DNA of 64,000 nucleotides from an uncultured Pseudomonas sp. (GCF_913774235.1 NZ_CAJYDW010000009.1:17281-81280); one strand, 5' to 3'; shown: positions 13,141-23,311, counted from the first letter of the stretch. The notes: generated by a model not told the origin, from the letters alone. Program-made: numbers and translations.

Positions 13141-14166
13141 ATGAGTGCCCTATTGGACAAGAAAACCGCCGAGCTACCCGCCGCGCGCTCCCGGCGCCGC
13201 ATCCCCACCGAGTTGGGCATCCTGCTGGTGCTGCTCGGCATCGGCCTGGCCTTCGAGGCCTTCGGCTGGGTCCTGCGCGACCAGAGTTTCCTGATGAATT
13301 CCCAGCGCCTGGTGCTGATGATCCTGCAGGTGTCGGTGATCGGCCTGCTGGCCATCGCCGTGACCCAGGTGATCATCACCACCGGTATCGATCTCTCCTC
13401 CGGCTCGGTGCTGGCGCTATCGGCCATGGTGGCGGCGAGCCTGGCCCAGACCTCGGACTTCGGCCGGGCGGTGTTTCCCTCGCTGACCGACTTGCCGGTG
13501 TGGGTACCGGTCATGGCCGGCCTCGGGGTGGGGCTGCTGGCCGGCGCCATCAACGGCAGCATCATCGCCGTCACCGGCATCCCGCCCTTCATCGCCACCC
13601 TCGGCATGATGGTCTCGGCCCGCGGCCTGGCGCGCTACTACACCGAAGGCCAGCCCATCAGCATGCTCTCCGACAGCTACACCGCCATCGGCGCGGGTGC
13701 CATGCCGGTGATCATCTTCCTGGTCGTGGCGGTGATCTTCCACATCGCCCTGCGCTACACCAAGTACGGCAAGTACACCTATGCCATCGGCGGCAACATG
13801 CAGGCCGCGCGCATCTCCGGCATCAACGTCAAGAAGCACCTGATCATCGTCTACAGCATCGCCGGCCTGCTGGCGGGACTGGCCGGGGTGGTGGCCTCGG
13901 CCCGCGCCGCCACCGGCCAGGCCGGCATGGGTATGTCCTACGAACTGGACGCCATTGCCGCGGCGGTGATCGGCGGCACCAGCCTGGCGGGCGGGGTAGG
14001 GCGCATCACCGGCACCGTGATCGGCGCCCTGATCCTCGGGGTGATGGCCAGCGGCTTCACCTTCCTCGGCGTCGATGCCTACATCCAGGACATCATCAAG
14101 GGCGTGATCATCGTGGTCGCCGTGGTCATCGACCAGTACCGCAACAAGCGCAAAGCCAAGCGCTGA
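13141..14166 (+). CDS. Sugar (probably inositol) ABC transporter permease
   Basis: 341 aa, ribose-type permease (BPD_transp_2). It has several hydrophobic spans, the conserved ITTGIDLSSGSVLALSAM region near residue 80, and the C-terminal block GGTSLAGGVGRITGTVIGAL typical of RbsC/XylH-type permeases. AGAGG lies upstream of the ATG. It forms the inner-membrane channel with the preceding ATPase. Transcription is probably ended by the repeat array and hairpin that follow. Confidence 0.9.
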   Translation: MSALLDKKTAELPAARSRRRIPTELGILLVLLGIGLAFEAFGWVLRDQSFLMNSQRLVLMILQVSVIGLLAIAVTQVIITTGIDLSSGSVLALSAMVAASLAQTSDFGRAVFPSLTDLPVWVPVMAGLGVGLLAGAINGSIIAVTGIPPFIATLGMMVSARGLARYYTEGQPISMLSDSYTAIGAGAMPVIIFLVVAVIFHIALRYTKYGKYTYAIGGNMQAARISGINVKKHLIIVYSIAGLLAGLAGVVASARAATGQAGMGMSYELDAIAAAVIGGTSLAGGVGRITGTVIGALILGVMASGFTFLGVDAYIQDIIKGVIIVVAVVIDQYRNKRKAKR

Positions 14167-14177
14167 GGCTAGTTTGT

Positions 14178-14388
14178 CCCCCTCTCCCTCCGGGAGAGGG
14201 CTGGGGTGAGGGCCAGCCTTGCACCCGCCGCGTTCCCCCTCTCCCCCTGGGAGAGGGCCGGGGTGAGAGCCAGCCTTGCACCCGACTGCTTTTCCCCCTC
14301 TCCCCCTGGGAGAGGGCCGGGGTGAGAGCCAGCCTTGCACCCGACTGCTTTTCCCCCTCTCCCCCTGGGAGAGGGTTGGGGTGAGGGT
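14178..14388. repeat. Four tandem copies of an about 59-bp palindromic repeat
   Basis: The cores start near 14178, 14235, 14294 and 14353. Each core is a palindrome of the form CCCTCTCCC..GGGAGAGGG followed by a G-rich tail (CCGGGGTGAG), and cores are linked by GCCAGCCTTGCACCCGAC. The two middle copies are nearly identical. The same core occurs singly near 25044-25079 and in three copies at 60039-60299. These are dispersed intergenic palindromes; the short frames they open (peptides like TPALSQGERG) are not genes. Confidence 0.85.
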
Positions 14389-14415
14389 GCTCTTCCATCA
14401 CTCACCCATTCTTTT

Positions 14416-14452
14416 ACCCGGCAGGCTAAGGCTTCGTCTGCCGGGTCTTTCT
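14416..14452 (+). terminator. Hairpin terminator ending the transporter unit
   Basis: ACCCGGCAG - 13-nt loop - CTGCCGGGT followed by CTTTCT. It sits after the repeat array and 24 bp before the next ORF, so that ORF either depends on readthrough or has a start signal inside this region. Confidence 0.65.
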
Positions 14453-14475
14453 ATCCCCCTCTGACGGAGAACGAC

Positions 14476-15591
14476 ATGCGCGACATCGGCATCGGTCTGA
14501 TCGGCACCGGCTTCATGGGCCACGCCCACGCCCAGGCCTTCCAGCATGCGGCGAGCAGCTTCACCCTACCGGTACGCCCCCGGCTGGTGGCCCTGGCCGA
14601 CGCCGATCCAGAGCGCGCCGCGCGGTGCGCCGATGACTGGGGCTTCATCCGCAGCTGCGACTGGGAACGCCTCATCGCCGATCCGCAGGTCGAACTGGTG
14701 GCCATCACCACGCCCAATCTGCTGCACGCGCCCATGGCCCTGGCCGCCCTGGCGGCGGGCAAGGCGGTCTATTGCGAGAAGCCCCTGGCGGTGAGCCTGG
14801 AGGAAGCCACCCGGATGCGCGACGCGGCGCGCCAGGCCGGGGTGGTCAACCGGGTCGGCTACAACTACCTGCAGAACCCCATGCTCAAGCAGGCACGTGA
14901 GCTGATCGAGAGCGGCGAACTGGGCGAGATCGTGAGCTTCAGCGGCGAATTCAGCGAAGACTTCATGGGCGATCCCCAGGGCCCCTTCACCTGGCGTTGC
15001 GAGACCCGCCAGGCCGGCGGCGCCCTGGCCGACCTGGGCAGCCATATCCTGTCGCTGGCGCGCTTCCTGCTTGGCCCGGTGGCGGCGCTCTGCGCCGATC
15101 TGCACACCGCCCATGGCCAGCGGCCGCACCAGGGCGGCACCCGGGCGGTGGAGATCGACGACCAGGCGCACCTGCTGCTGCGCTTCGCGAGTGGCGCCCG
15201 CGGCACCCTGACCACCAGCTGGCTCAAGCACGGCCGCAAGAATCGCCTGGCGGTCGAGGTCTGCGGTACCCGCGGCACCCTGGTCTTCGACCAGGAGCGA
15301 CTCAACGAACTGCGCCTCTACCAGGTGGGTGACCGCCCGGGCCTGGCCGGCTTTCGCACCCTGCTGGCCGGCCCGCACCTGCCGGACTACGCCGCCTTCT
15401 GCCCGGCCCCCGGCCATCAGCTCGGCTACAACGAACTCAAGACCCTGGAGGTCCGCTCGCTGCTGGAAGCCCTGGGCGGCAACCCTGACCATACCGGGGT
15501 CGACTTCCAGGAAGCCTGGGAGGTAGAACGCCTGGCCCAGGCCGCGCGCCAGTCGGCGCAGGAAGAGCGCTGGGTCAGGCTGGACGGCTGA
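14476..15591 (+). CDS. Gfo/Idh/MocA family oxidoreductase (second inositol-type dehydrogenase)
   Basis: 371 aa. Rossmann motif GLIGTGFMGHAHAQA at the N-terminus, and Lys102 in CEKPLAVSL matches the catalytic Lys of the family. The ATG at 14476 follows ACGGAG and gives an immediate nucleotide-binding motif; the longer frame upstream is only repeat DNA. It is clearly a different subgroup from IolG (35 aa longer). Location at the end of the inositol locus suggests oxidation of another inositol isomer or inositol derivative, for example scyllo-inositol, but substrate cannot be read from sequence. Confidence 0.85.
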   Translation: MRDIGIGLIGTGFMGHAHAQAFQHAASSFTLPVRPRLVALADADPERAARCADDWGFIRSCDWERLIADPQVELVAITTPNLLHAPMALAALAAGKAVYCEKPLAVSLEEATRMRDAARQAGVVNRVGYNYLQNPMLKQARELIESGELGEIVSFSGEFSEDFMGDPQGPFTWRCETRQAGGALADLGSHILSLARFLLGPVAALCADLHTAHGQRPHQGGTRAVEIDDQAHLLLRFASGARGTLTTSWLKHGRKNRLAVEVCGTRGTLVFDQERLNELRLYQVGDRPGLAGFRTLLAGPHLPDYAAFCPAPGHQLGYNELKTLEVRSLLEALGGNPDHTGVDFQEAWEVERLAQAARQSAQEERWVRLDG

Positions 15592-15601
15592 CGCCGAGGC
15601 C

Positions 15602-17206
15602 TCAGTACCCCGCCACCAGGCCATCCTTGCGCGGGTCGGAGCCACCCACGTAGCCGCCGGCGATGCGCTGGATGATCTGGGCGCCGCCGAAGGCGAACAC
15701 GCCCGACGGTTCTTCCACGGTCAACTCGTGGCCCAGGGCCCGCAGGGCTGCCAGGGTGGCTGGGTCCAGGCTGCTTTCCACCGCGACCCGGCGGCCGCCC
15801 TCCAGACGCCAGCGCGGCGCGTCGGCGGCGGCCTGGGGATTCTGCCGGTACTTGAGGATGCGCAGCATCAGCTGCAGGTGCCCCTGGGCCTGCATGGGGC
15901 CGCCCATCAGGCCGAAGGACATCAGCGGGGTGCCGTCGGCGTTCATGGCGAAGCCGGGGATGATGGTGTGGAAGGGCCGCTTGCCCGGCGCCACGCTGTT
16001 GACGTGGTCCGGCGCCAGGGTGAAGCCGGCGCCGCGATTCTGCAGGCTGATGCCGGTGCCCGGCACGACGACGCCCGAGCCGAAGCCCATGTAGTTGGAC
16101 TGGATGAAGGAAATCATCATGCCGCTCTCATCAGCTGCCGACAGACAGACGGTACCGCCCGGCCGTGGCGCGCCATAGCCGGGATCGCCGGCGCGCGGCC
16201 CGAGCAGCCCGGCGCGTTCGCGCAGGTAGGCCGGATCCAGCAGGTGCTCGGCCTGGACGCGCATGTGCGCGGAATCGGTGACGTGCTGGTAGAGATCGGC
16301 CAGCCCCAGCTTCATGGCCTCGATGGCGCGGTGCAGGGTGGCGGGGCTGTCCACCGGGTCGTCGCCGATGCCGGCGGCTTCCAGGATGCCGAGGCCTGCG
16401 AGGGTGGCGATGCCCTGGCCATTGGGCGGCAACTCGTGCACTACGGCGCCGGCGAAGGGCAACGAGAGGGTGTCGATCCAGTCAGCCCGGTGGGCGCGCA
16501 GGTCTTCTTCGTCCAGCACCGCGCCGTGCTCGCGGGCATGGCGGGCCATGGCCTGGGCCAGTTCGCCCTGGTAGAAGGCGGCGCCTTCGCTGGCGGCGAT
16601 GGCCTCCAGGGTTCGCGCATGATCGGGCAGGCGTACCAGGGTGCCGGCGCGGGGCACGCCGTTGGCCAGGAAGCAGGCAGCGAAACCGGGCTGGTCCTTG
16701 AGCTGCTCGGCGCCGCGGCGCCAGAGTTCGGCGATCACCGGGGTGAGCAGGAAGCCGTCGCGGGCATAGTGGATCGCCGGGGCGGCGAGAGTGGTCAGCG
16801 GCAGCTTGCCGTAGCGCTGGGCCAGGGCGACCCAGGCGGAGACGGCGCCGGGTACGGTGACGGCGCCCCAGCCGCGGGCCGGCATGGCACTCTGGCCGGC
16901 GAAGAAGTCGGGCGTCCAGCCCCGCGGCGCGCGGCCGGAGGCATTGAGGCCCTGCACCTGCTTGCCGTCCCAGACGATGGCGAAGGCGTCGCTGCCGATG
17001 CCGCAGCCGGTGGGTTCCACCACGGTGAGCACCATGGCGGCGGCCACCGCGGCGTCCACCGCGTTGCCGCCGCGGCGCAGCATCTCCACTCCGGCCTGGG
17101 CGGCCAGCGGCTGGGAGCAGGCCACCAGGTTGCGGCCCATGACCGGCGAGCGAGCGGAGGAATAGGGGTTGTGATAGTCCAGATCGAGCATGGGTAGGGA
17201 TCTCAT
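15602..17206 (-). CDS. Gamma-glutamyltransferase family protein (Ntn hydrolase)
   Basis: 534 aa. Family landmarks are AAQAGVEMLRRGGNAVDAAVAA near the N-terminus and the autoprocessing site in RPGGTVCLS, which places the nucleophile at Thr352. No signal peptide is evident, so it is probably cytoplasmic, like YwrD- or HpxW-type members and unlike secreted Ggt. The ATG at 17206 overlaps the permease stop codon (ATGA); an in-frame ATG at 17191 is a possible alternative. As last gene of a peptide-importer operon it would cleave imported gamma-glutamyl compounds or a related amide. Oxamate amidohydrolase-like activity cannot be excluded. Confidence 0.85.
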   Translation of the reverse strand: MRSLPMLDLDYHNPYSSARSPVMGRNLVACSQPLAAQAGVEMLRRGGNAVDAAVAAAMVLTVVEPTGCGIGSDAFAIVWDGKQVQGLNASGRAPRGWTPDFFAGQSAMPARGWGAVTVPGAVSAWVALAQRYGKLPLTTLAAPAIHYARDGFLLTPVIAELWRRGAEQLKDQPGFAACFLANGVPRAGTLVRLPDHARTLEAIAASEGAAFYQGELAQAMARHAREHGAVLDEEDLRAHRADWIDTLSLPFAGAVVHELPPNGQGIATLAGLGILEAAGIGDDPVDSPATLHRAIEAMKLGLADLYQHVTDSAHMRVQAEHLLDPAYLRERAGLLGPRAGDPGYGAPRPGGTVCLSAADESGMMISFIQSNYMGFGSGVVVPGTGISLQNRGAGFTLAPDHVNSVAPGKRPFHTIIPGFAMNADGTPLMSFGLMGGPMQAQGHLQLMLRILKYRQNPQAAADAPRWRLEGGRRVAVESSLDPATLAALRALGHELTVEEPSGVFAFGGAQIIQRIAGGYVGGSDPRKDGLVAGY

Positions 17207-18075
17207 TGGTGACGAGGATCGAGGGCGTCGCGCAGGCCGTCGCCCAGCAGGTTGAAGCCCAGCACGGTGAGGTAGATGCAGACCCCCGGGGCGATGGACA
17301 TCCAGGGCGCCTGCTCCATGAAGTTCTTGGCGGTGTTGAGCATGGAGCCCCAGGAGGGCATCGGCGGTTGCTGGCCGAGGCCGAGGAACGACAGGCTGGC
17401 CTCGGCGAGGATGGCGGCGGCGATGGTCAGGGTGGCCTGCACCACCAGCGGCGAGAGGATGTTGGGCAGCACGTAGCGCCAGAGGATCCAGCGATCCGGC
17501 AGGCCGATGGCGCGCGCCCCTTCGAGGTAGTCCTCGTGGCGGATGGCCAATACCTGGCCACGGGTCAGGCGGGCGAACACCGGCATGGCGGAAAGGCCGA
17601 TGGCGATCATGGCATTGCCCAGGCTCGGCCCGAGGAAGGCGCCCAGGGCGATGGCCAGCACCAGGAACGGACAGGACAGCAGGGCTTCCACCAGGCGCGA
17701 GACCAGGGCGTCCAGCCAGCCACCGAAGTAGCCGGCCACCAGGCCCAGGGGCACGCCCACCAGCAGGGCGATGGCCACCGAGACCACCCCGGCCAGCAGC
17801 GAGCTGCGCGCGCCCCACAGCAGCCGCGAGAGCAGGTCGCGGCCGAGTTCGTCGGTGCCCAGCCAGTTCAGCGCCGAGGGTGCCTTGCGCACCGCCAGGA
17901 AGCTGGTCTTGAGCGGATCAAAGGGGGCCAGCCAGGGCGCCAGCAGGGCGGCCAGGGCGAAGGTCAGGATCAGCGCGGCGCCCAGCAGCGCGCCGCGGTT
18001 GGCGCTGAACTTGCGCCAGAAGGGCGAGCGGGCGGGTCTCAGGGTAGCCGGGCGGGGCAGGGTCAGGGCGTTCAT
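17203..18075 (-). CDS. Peptide-type ABC transporter permease, DppC/GsiD-like
   Basis: 290 aa. An N-terminal OppC-type segment (RGALLGAALILTFALAALLAPWLAPFDP is hydrophobic) is followed by LGTDELGRDLLSRLLWGARSSL, the standard start of the BPD_transp_1 domain, and the EAA-like loop EGARAIGLPDRWILWRYVLPN. The start at 18075 overlaps the stop of the upstream permease in ATGA. It forms the second half of the inner-membrane channel. Confidence 0.9.
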   Translation of the reverse strand: MNALTLPRPATLRPARSPFWRKFSANRGALLGAALILTFALAALLAPWLAPFDPLKTSFLAVRKAPSALNWLGTDELGRDLLSRLLWGARSSLLAGVVSVAIALLVGVPLGLVAGYFGGWLDALVSRLVEALLSCPFLVLAIALGAFLGPSLGNAMIAIGLSAMPVFARLTRGQVLAIRHEDYLEGARAIGLPDRWILWRYVLPNILSPLVVQATLTIAAAILAEASLSFLGLGQQPPMPSWGSMLNTAKNFMEQAPWMSIAPGVCIYLTVLGFNLLGDGLRDALDPRHQ

Positions 18076-19019
18076 GCGGCTTGCCTCAGGCGCGGATTGA
18101 TCAGGCGGTAGAGCAGGTCGGCCACCAGGTTGAGCAGCACGAAGCCCACCGCCACGCAGAGCACCACCCCCTGGACCACCGCGTAGTCGCGGTTGAACAC
18201 GGCGTCGACGATCATCTTGCCGAAGCCGGGGATGCTGAAGACCTGCTCGGTGAGCACCGCGCCACCGAGCAATTCGCCGAACAGCAGGGTGGTGAGGGTG
18301 ACGATGGGCATCAGCGCATTGCGCAGCGCATGGCGCAGGATCACCACCCGCTCGCGCAGGCCCTTGGCCCGGGCGGTGCGCACGTAGTCGGCGCGCAGTA
18401 CCTCCAGCATGGCCGCCCGGGTATGGCGCATCAGGGTGCCGGAGAGTCCGGCGCCCAACACGAAGGCGGGCAGGATCAGGGTGCGCAGGTTGCGCAGCGG
18501 GTCCTCGTGGAAGGGCACGAAGCCGGAGGCCGGCAGCCATTGCAGCTTCACCGCGAACAGCAGGATCAACAGGATGCCGAGCCAGAAGTGCGGGATGGAG
18601 ATGCCGGACAGGGCCACCAGGTTGGCGCCGTAGTCCACCGCCGTGCCGCGGCGCACCGCGGCGAGGATGCCGGTGGGGATGCCGATGGCCAGGGCGATGA
18701 GGATGGCCAGCAGCGACAGCTCCAGGGTCACCGGCAGCTTCTCGGCGATCAGCGCCGTCACCGGCTGATCGGTGCGCAGCGAGATGCCCAGATCGCCGCG
18801 CAGTACCCCGCCCATCCAGTGCAGGTACTGCACCGGCACGGGATCGTTGAGCCGGTATTTCTCGCGCAGGAATTCCAGCACCTGGGGATCGCGTTCCTCG
18901 CCGGCCATGGCCAGCACCGGATCGCCCGGCAGCAGTTGCTGCAGGGTGAAGACGAACAGCGACACCAGCAGCAGGGTCGGCAGGGCACTGAGCAGGCCAC
19001 GCAGGAAGAGGCGCAGCAT
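18072..19019 (-). CDS. Peptide-type ABC transporter permease, DppB/GsiC-like
   Basis: 315 aa. It opens with a membrane segment (LPTLLLVSLFVFTLQQLLPGDP) typical of DppB, then RGDLGISLRTDQPV and the cytoplasmic loop DYVRTARAKGLRERVVILRHALRNA. It starts 2 bp after the binding-protein stop codon. It is the first permease of the importer. Confidence 0.9.
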   Translation of the reverse strand: MLRLFLRGLLSALPTLLLVSLFVFTLQQLLPGDPVLAMAGEERDPQVLEFLREKYRLNDPVPVQYLHWMGGVLRGDLGISLRTDQPVTALIAEKLPVTLELSLLAILIALAIGIPTGILAAVRRGTAVDYGANLVALSGISIPHFWLGILLILLFAVKLQWLPASGFVPFHEDPLRNLRTLILPAFVLGAGLSGTLMRHTRAAMLEVLRADYVRTARAKGLRERVVILRHALRNALMPIVTLTTLLFGELLGGAVLTEQVFSIPGFGKMIVDAVFNRDYAVVQGVVLCVAVGFVLLNLVADLLYRLINPRLRQAA

Positions 19020-19021
19020 GG

Positions 19022-20524
19022 CTATTGTCCGCGGCTGACGCCGGCCAGGCGAATCAGGCCGTCGGGATTGGGGATGAAGCCCTTGAGGTCGGCGCGGGTG
19101 GCGATGATGCGCGGGTCGAAATAGAGGTAGAACACCGGCAGTTCCTCGCGCAGCAGGGTCAGGGCCTGGGCATAGAGCGCCTTGCGCTGGGCCTGGTCAT
19201 TGATGGTGCGAGCCTGGTCGAGCAGTTGATCCAGCGCGGCATTGCAGTAGCGACCGTCGTTCTGGTTGCCCTTGCAGGTAACGAATTGATGCACGTTGCC
19301 ATCCGGATCGGGGCGGCCGGACCAGGCGCTCAGGCCGAGCTGGAAGTTGCCGGCGTGCTGTTCGGCCAGCAGGGTGGCGTATTCGGTGGCGACCAGGTTG
19401 ACCTCGAAGCCGGCCTCGGCGGCCATCGCCTGGATCAGCTGGCCCACCTGCTGGGCGATGGGGTTGTTGGCGATCTTCAGCTCCACCTTGACCGGCAGGC
19501 TGACCCCAGCGGCCTTGAGCAGCGCCTGGCTGCGCGCCACGTCGCGGGCCGGGACGGCGAAGGCCTTGTCGAAGTAGGGGCTGCTCTGCGGGAAGGGCTG
19601 CACGCTGGGCGCATAGAGGCCCTCGAACACCACCTGGTTGAGGGCGTCGCGATCCAGCGCCAGGTCGAAGGCCTGGCGCACGCGCTTGTCGCCGGCGAAG
19701 GGATTCTTCGCCCGGTCGCCGTTGGCCATGTTCACCATCAACTGCATGTAGCCCAGGCCCGGAGTGTTGTAGAGGGTGAAGCCGGCCTGGCCCTGCAGGC
19801 CCTTGACGTCGGTGGGGGCGACCCGCTCGATGATGTCCAGGTCGCCTGAGCGCAGGTTGGCCAGGCGCACCGAGGTGTCCGGGATGGGCAGGAAGACCAC
19901 CTTGTCGAAGTGGTAGGCGGCGGCGTTCCAGTACTGCGGGAAGCGCTCCAGCACGATGCGGTCCTGCTGCACCCGCTGCACGAAGCGATAGGGCCCGGAA
20001 CAGACCGGCTTGCTGCCCACGTCGCCCGCGGAGGCCTTGGGCGCCAGCATCATGCCGGCGCGGTCGGAAAGCTGGGCGAGCAGGGTGGCGTCGGGTTGCT
20101 TGAGGCGGATGCGCACGGTCTGGGGATCGACCACCTCCACGGTATCCACCGAAGCCAGTTCGCTCTTGCGCAGGGAGTCGGGCAGGGTGCGGGCGCGGTC
20201 CAGGTTGAATTTCACCGCGGCGGCGTCGAAGGCCTCGCCGTCATGGAAGGTCACGCCGGGGCGCAGTTGCAGCGTCAGGCTGCGGTTGTCGTCGCTCCAC
20301 TGCCAGGCGGTGGCCAGCTGGGGGACCAGCTCCAGTTGCGGCGAGACGTCCACCAGCTTGTCGCACAGGGCGGTGTAGACCAGCCGCCCGGAATAGGTGC
20401 GCGAGCGGTGCGGATCGAGCACGTCGGGATCGTCCTGGATGCCGATGCGCAGGGTGGTCTCGGCCAGGGCGGAGCCGCCGGCCAGGAGCAGAAGGGTGGC
20501 GGTGAGCCAGGCGGAGGCTTTCAT
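19022..20524 (-). CDS. Peptide-type ABC transporter substrate-binding protein (SBP_bac_5)
   Basis: 500 aa with a clear signal peptide ([21 protein letters not shown]). The mature part begins [22 protein letters not shown], and the family signature [32 protein letters not shown] follows near residue 65. There is no lipobox Cys. The start at 20524 is chosen for the signal peptide; the ATG overlaps the preceding ATPase stop. It probably captures di- or tripeptides such as gamma-glutamyl peptides in the periplasm, judged from the ggt gene in the operon. Confidence 0.9.
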   Translation of the reverse strand: MKASAWLTATLLLLAGGSALAETTLRIGIQDDPDVLDPHRSRTYSGRLVYTALCDKLVDVSPQLELVPQLATAWQWSDDNRSLTLQLRPGVTFHDGEAFDAAAVKFNLDRARTLPDSLRKSELASVDTVEVVDPQTVRIRLKQPDATLLAQLSDRAGMMLAPKASAGDVGSKPVCSGPYRFVQRVQQDRIVLERFPQYWNAAAYHFDKVVFLPIPDTSVRLANLRSGDLDIIERVAPTDVKGLQGQAGFTLYNTPGLGYMQLMVNMANGDRAKNPFAGDKRVRQAFDLALDRDALNQVVFEGLYAPSVQPFPQSSPYFDKAFAVPARDVARSQALLKAAGVSLPVKVELKIANNPIAQQVGQLIQAMAAEAGFEVNLVATEYATLLAEQHAGNFQLGLSAWSGRPDPDGNVHQFVTCKGNQNDGRYCNAALDQLLDQARTINDQAQRKALYAQALTLLREELPVFYLYFDPRIIATRADLKGFIPNPDGLIRLAGVSRGQ

Positions 20525-21609
20525 AGGGTGGACTCCAGAAGGGACTGATGACGGTTGAACAGGGCCAGGCGGCGGGTGAAGGCCGGGCTGCTGGCGATCA
20601 CGGGCGGCGGTGCGGCGCCGGCGCCGGCGATCTCGCGCCAGAAGTGGCAGGCCACGCGGGCCTCGCCGGGGGTGGCTTCGAGCAGCGGCTTGGCCTCGCG
20701 GCACAGCGGCCGGGCGTGGGGGCAACGGGTGTGGAAGCGACAGCCGCTGGGCGGCGCCGTGGGGCTGGGGAGGTCGCCACCGAGCAGGGTGCGTGGTCGC
20801 CGCGCCCGCGGATGGCTGACCGGCACCGCGGCCAGCAGCGCCTGGGTGTAGGGATGCAGGGGCGTCTCGAACAGCGCCTCTACCGGCGCCAGCTCGACGA
20901 TCTCGCCCAGGTACATCACCGCTACCCGGTCGCTCATGTGGCGGATCACGCCCAGGCCATGGGCGACGATGATCAGGGTCAGGCCGAAGCGCGCCTTGAG
21001 GTCTTCCAGCAGGTTCACCACCTGGGCCTGCACCGAGACGTCCAGCGCCGAGACCGGTTCGTCACCGAGCAGCAGCCGCGGCTCGGCGGCCAGGGCACGG
21101 GCGATGCCGATGCGCTGGCGCTGGCCGCCGGAGAATTCGTGGGGATAGCGCCCCGCCAGTTCCGGCGCCAGGCCCACGGTGCGCAGCAGCTCGGCCACCC
21201 GCTCCCCGCGCTGGTGGCGATCCAGCGGCTTATGCAGCCACAGCGGCTCGCCAACGATGTCGGCCACGCTCATGCGCGGATTCAGCGAGGCGAAGGGGTC
21301 CTGGAAGATGATCTGCAATTCCTGGCGGACCTGGCGCAGCGCCGTCGGGCTGAGGTTGCCCAGGTTGCGGCCTTCGTAGATGACATCGCCGGCGGTGGGG
21401 GCGAGCAGGTTGAGCAGTAGCCGGCCGAGGGTCGACTTGCCCGAGCCAGACTCGCCCACCAGCGCCAGGGTCTCGCCGCGGCGCACCGCGAAGGAGACAT
21501 CGCTGACCGCCTGTACCGGTAGCCGCGGGCGTTGCAGGAAACCGGCCTGGCCACCGAAGTGCTTGGTCAGGCCGATGGCTTCGAGGATGGGGCGTTCCAC
21601 GGCAGTCAT
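20521..21609 (-). CDS. Peptide-type ABC transporter ATP-binding protein, DppF-like
   Basis: 362 aa. Walker [10 protein letters not shown] at 52-60, signature [15 protein letters not shown], Walker [13 protein letters not shown], and the C-terminal oligopeptide motif with clustered Cys ([14 protein letters not shown]) typical of DppD/F proteins. The start at 21609 is the first in-frame ATG consistent with the family N-terminus ([11 protein letters not shown]) and overlaps the preceding stop codon as ATGA. Confidence 0.9.
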   Translation of the reverse strand: MTAVERPILEAIGLTKHFGGQAGFLQRPRLPVQAVSDVSFAVRRGETLALVGESGSGKSTLGRLLLNLLAPTAGDVIYEGRNLGNLSPTALRQVRQELQIIFQDPFASLNPRMSVADIVGEPLWLHKPLDRHQRGERVAELLRTVGLAPELAGRYPHEFSGGQRQRIGIARALAAEPRLLLGDEPVSALDVSVQAQVVNLLEDLKARFGLTLIIVAHGLGVIRHMSDRVAVMYLGEIVELAPVEALFETPLHPYTQALLAAVPVSHPRARRPRTLLGGDLPSPTAPPSGCRFHTRCPHARPLCREAKPLLEATPGEARVACHFWREIAGAGAAPPPVIASSPAFTRRLALFNRHQSLLESTL

Positions 21610-22592
21610 GCACTGGTCTCCAGGTGCTGTTCCAGGGGCGCGCGGAGGCAGGCCACCTGTTGGCCCGGGGCGAGTTCCACGAGCGGTGGCGGGGCCTGGC
21701 GACAGGCGTCGAGGACGAAGGGGCAACGGCTGGCGAAGCGGCAACCGGCGGGCATCTCGGCGGGCGTCGGTACCCGGCCGGTGATGGTCGCCAGACGCCC
21801 CGTGCGCGGACCGAGCGAGGGCATGGAGCCCATCAGGCCGATGGTGTAGGGGTGCTGAGGATCGTCGAACAGCTGGGCGACCGGCCCGGATTCCACCACC
21901 CGGCCGGCGTACATCACCGCCATCTCGTCGGCCACCTCGGCGACCACCCCGAGGTCGTGGGTGATGAGGATCATGGCGCTGCCGGTCTCGGCCTGCAGGC
22001 CGGCGATGAGTTCGAGGATCTGCGCCTGGATGGTCACGTCCAGCGCCGTGGTGGGTTCGTCGGCGATGATCAGCGCCGGATCGTTGGCCAGTGCCATGGC
22101 GATCATCACCCGCTGGCGCATGCCGCCGGAGAGTTCGTGGGGATAGGCCGCCAGCCGTTGGGCCGCGGCCGGCACCCGCACCTTTTCCAGCATCTCCAGG
22201 GCGCGCTGGCGGGCGGCCTGGGTGCTGCCGCCGCGATGGCGCAGCACCGTCTCCATCAACTGCTCGCCGACGGTGAAGGCCGGATTCAGCGAGGTCATCG
22301 GCTCTTGGAACACCATGGCCAGGCGATCGCCGCGCAGGTCGCTGCGGCGCGCCGCTGGCATGGCCAGCAGGTCTTCGCCCATGAAGCTCGCCTGGCGGGC
22401 CTGGATGCGGGCGCTCGGCGGCAGGAGCCCCATCAGCGCCATGGAGGTCACGCTCTTGCCACAGCCGGATTCGCCGACCAGGGCCAGGGTACGGCCCGAC
22501 TGCACGGTGAAGCTCAGGCCTTCCACCACCGCGGCCGGGGCGCCGGCGAAGCGTACGCTGAGGTCGTCCACCACCAATACCGGGGCGCTCAT
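21606..22592 (-). CDS. Peptide-type ABC transporter ATP-binding protein, DppD-like
   Basis: 328 aa. Walker [10 protein letters not shown] at 40-48, signature [15 protein letters not shown], Walker [13 protein letters not shown] and C-terminal [14 protein letters not shown]. The start at 22592 overlaps the GntR stop in ATGA. Together with the DppF-like partner it forms the heterodimeric motor of the importer. Confidence 0.9.
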   Translation of the reverse strand: MSAPVLVVDDLSVRFAGAPAAVVEGLSFTVQSGRTLALVGESGCGKSVTSMALMGLLPPSARIQARQASFMGEDLLAMPAARRSDLRGDRLAMVFQEPMTSLNPAFTVGEQLMETVLRHRGGSTQAARQRALEMLEKVRVPAAAQRLAAYPHELSGGMRQRVMIAMALANDPALIIADEPTTALDVTIQAQILELIAGLQAETGSAMILITHDLGVVAEVADEMAVMYAGRVVESGPVAQLFDDPQHPYTIGLMGSMPSLGPRTGRLATITGRVPTPAEMPAGCRFASRCPFVLDACRQAPPPLVELAPGQQVACLRAPLEQHLETSA

Positions 22593-23311
22593 AGGGCCTG
22601 CTCCAGGGTCTGTTGCAGCACGCTGTCCAGGGCCAGTTGCAGGGCGCGCAGGTGGGCGCGCATCACCGCCGCGGCGCGCACCGGATCGCGGGCATCGAGG
22701 GCTTCCACCAGGGCCTGGTGGTCGTCGTGGTAGGCCAGCAGGCGCTGGGCGTTGCGCGCCCGGTGGCGCAGGTCGCGCCAGATCGGGTCCAGGCGGATGG
22801 CGTCGAGCATCTCGAAGAGGTCCAGCAACAGGCGGTTGCCGGCGGCCTCGGCGATGCTGCGGTGGAAGGCGCTGTCCCACAACTCGATGGCATCGGCGTC
22901 CTCACTGCTGCCCAGGCGTTCGAAGGCCGTTCGCTCGGCCATGCGGCGGATCAGGGCGCGCTGCTCGCCACTGGCGCGCTGGGCGGCTAGAGCAGCGAGA
23001 TTGGGCTCCAGGTGCAGCCGCGCCTCCATTACCTCGCTGAAGTTGGTGCGCCCGGAGAGTTGGGCGAGGGTCAGGGCCGCGCTGGGCGGCGTGGGGCCGA
23101 CATAGGTGCCCTTGCCCTGGCGACGCCAGACCTGGCCCTCGGCTTCGAGCACGGCCAGGGCGCGGCGGATGGAGCGGCGGCTGACGCCGAATTCGCTGGC
23201 CAGCTCGCGCTCCGGCGGCAGCGGCTTGTCGGGAACGCTGCTCTGCTGGGCCACCAGGTTGCGCAGGGCATCCAGGGCCAGGCGGGCACTGTCGTCGGTA
23301 TGGATCTGCAT
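22589..23311 (-). CDS. GntR/FadR-family transcriptional regulator
   Basis: 240 aa. Winged HTH at about 10-72 ([22 protein letters not shown], then [15 protein letters not shown]) followed by an all-helical FCD effector domain with scattered His residues. The ATG at 23311 is supported by AAAGG just upstream. As first gene of the operon, with a 4-bp overlap into dppD, it is likely an autoregulated local repressor of the peptide-transport genes. Confidence 0.88.
   Translation of the reverse strand: MQIHTDDSARLALDALRNLVAQQSSVPDKPLPPERELASEFGVSRRSIRRALAVLEAEGQVWRRQGKGTYVGPTPPSAALTLAQLSGRTNFSEVMEARLHLEPNLAALAAQRASGEQRALIRRMAERTAFERLGSSEDADAIELWDSAFHRSIAEAAGNRLLLDLFEMLDAIRLDPIWRDLRHRARNAQRLLAYHDDHQALVEALDARDPVRAAAVMRAHLRALQLALDSVLQQTLEQAL

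Noticed and set aside
14178..14388. Possible CRISPR array (regular 59-bp period)
   Set aside because: The linkers are themselves repeated and not unique spacers, there are only four units, no cas genes are near, and the core is a dispersed palindrome.
14126..14464. Short ORFs with peptides such as TPALSQGERG
   Set aside because: They are translations of the palindromic repeat array, not genes; the same peptides appear at 25.0 and 60.1 kb.
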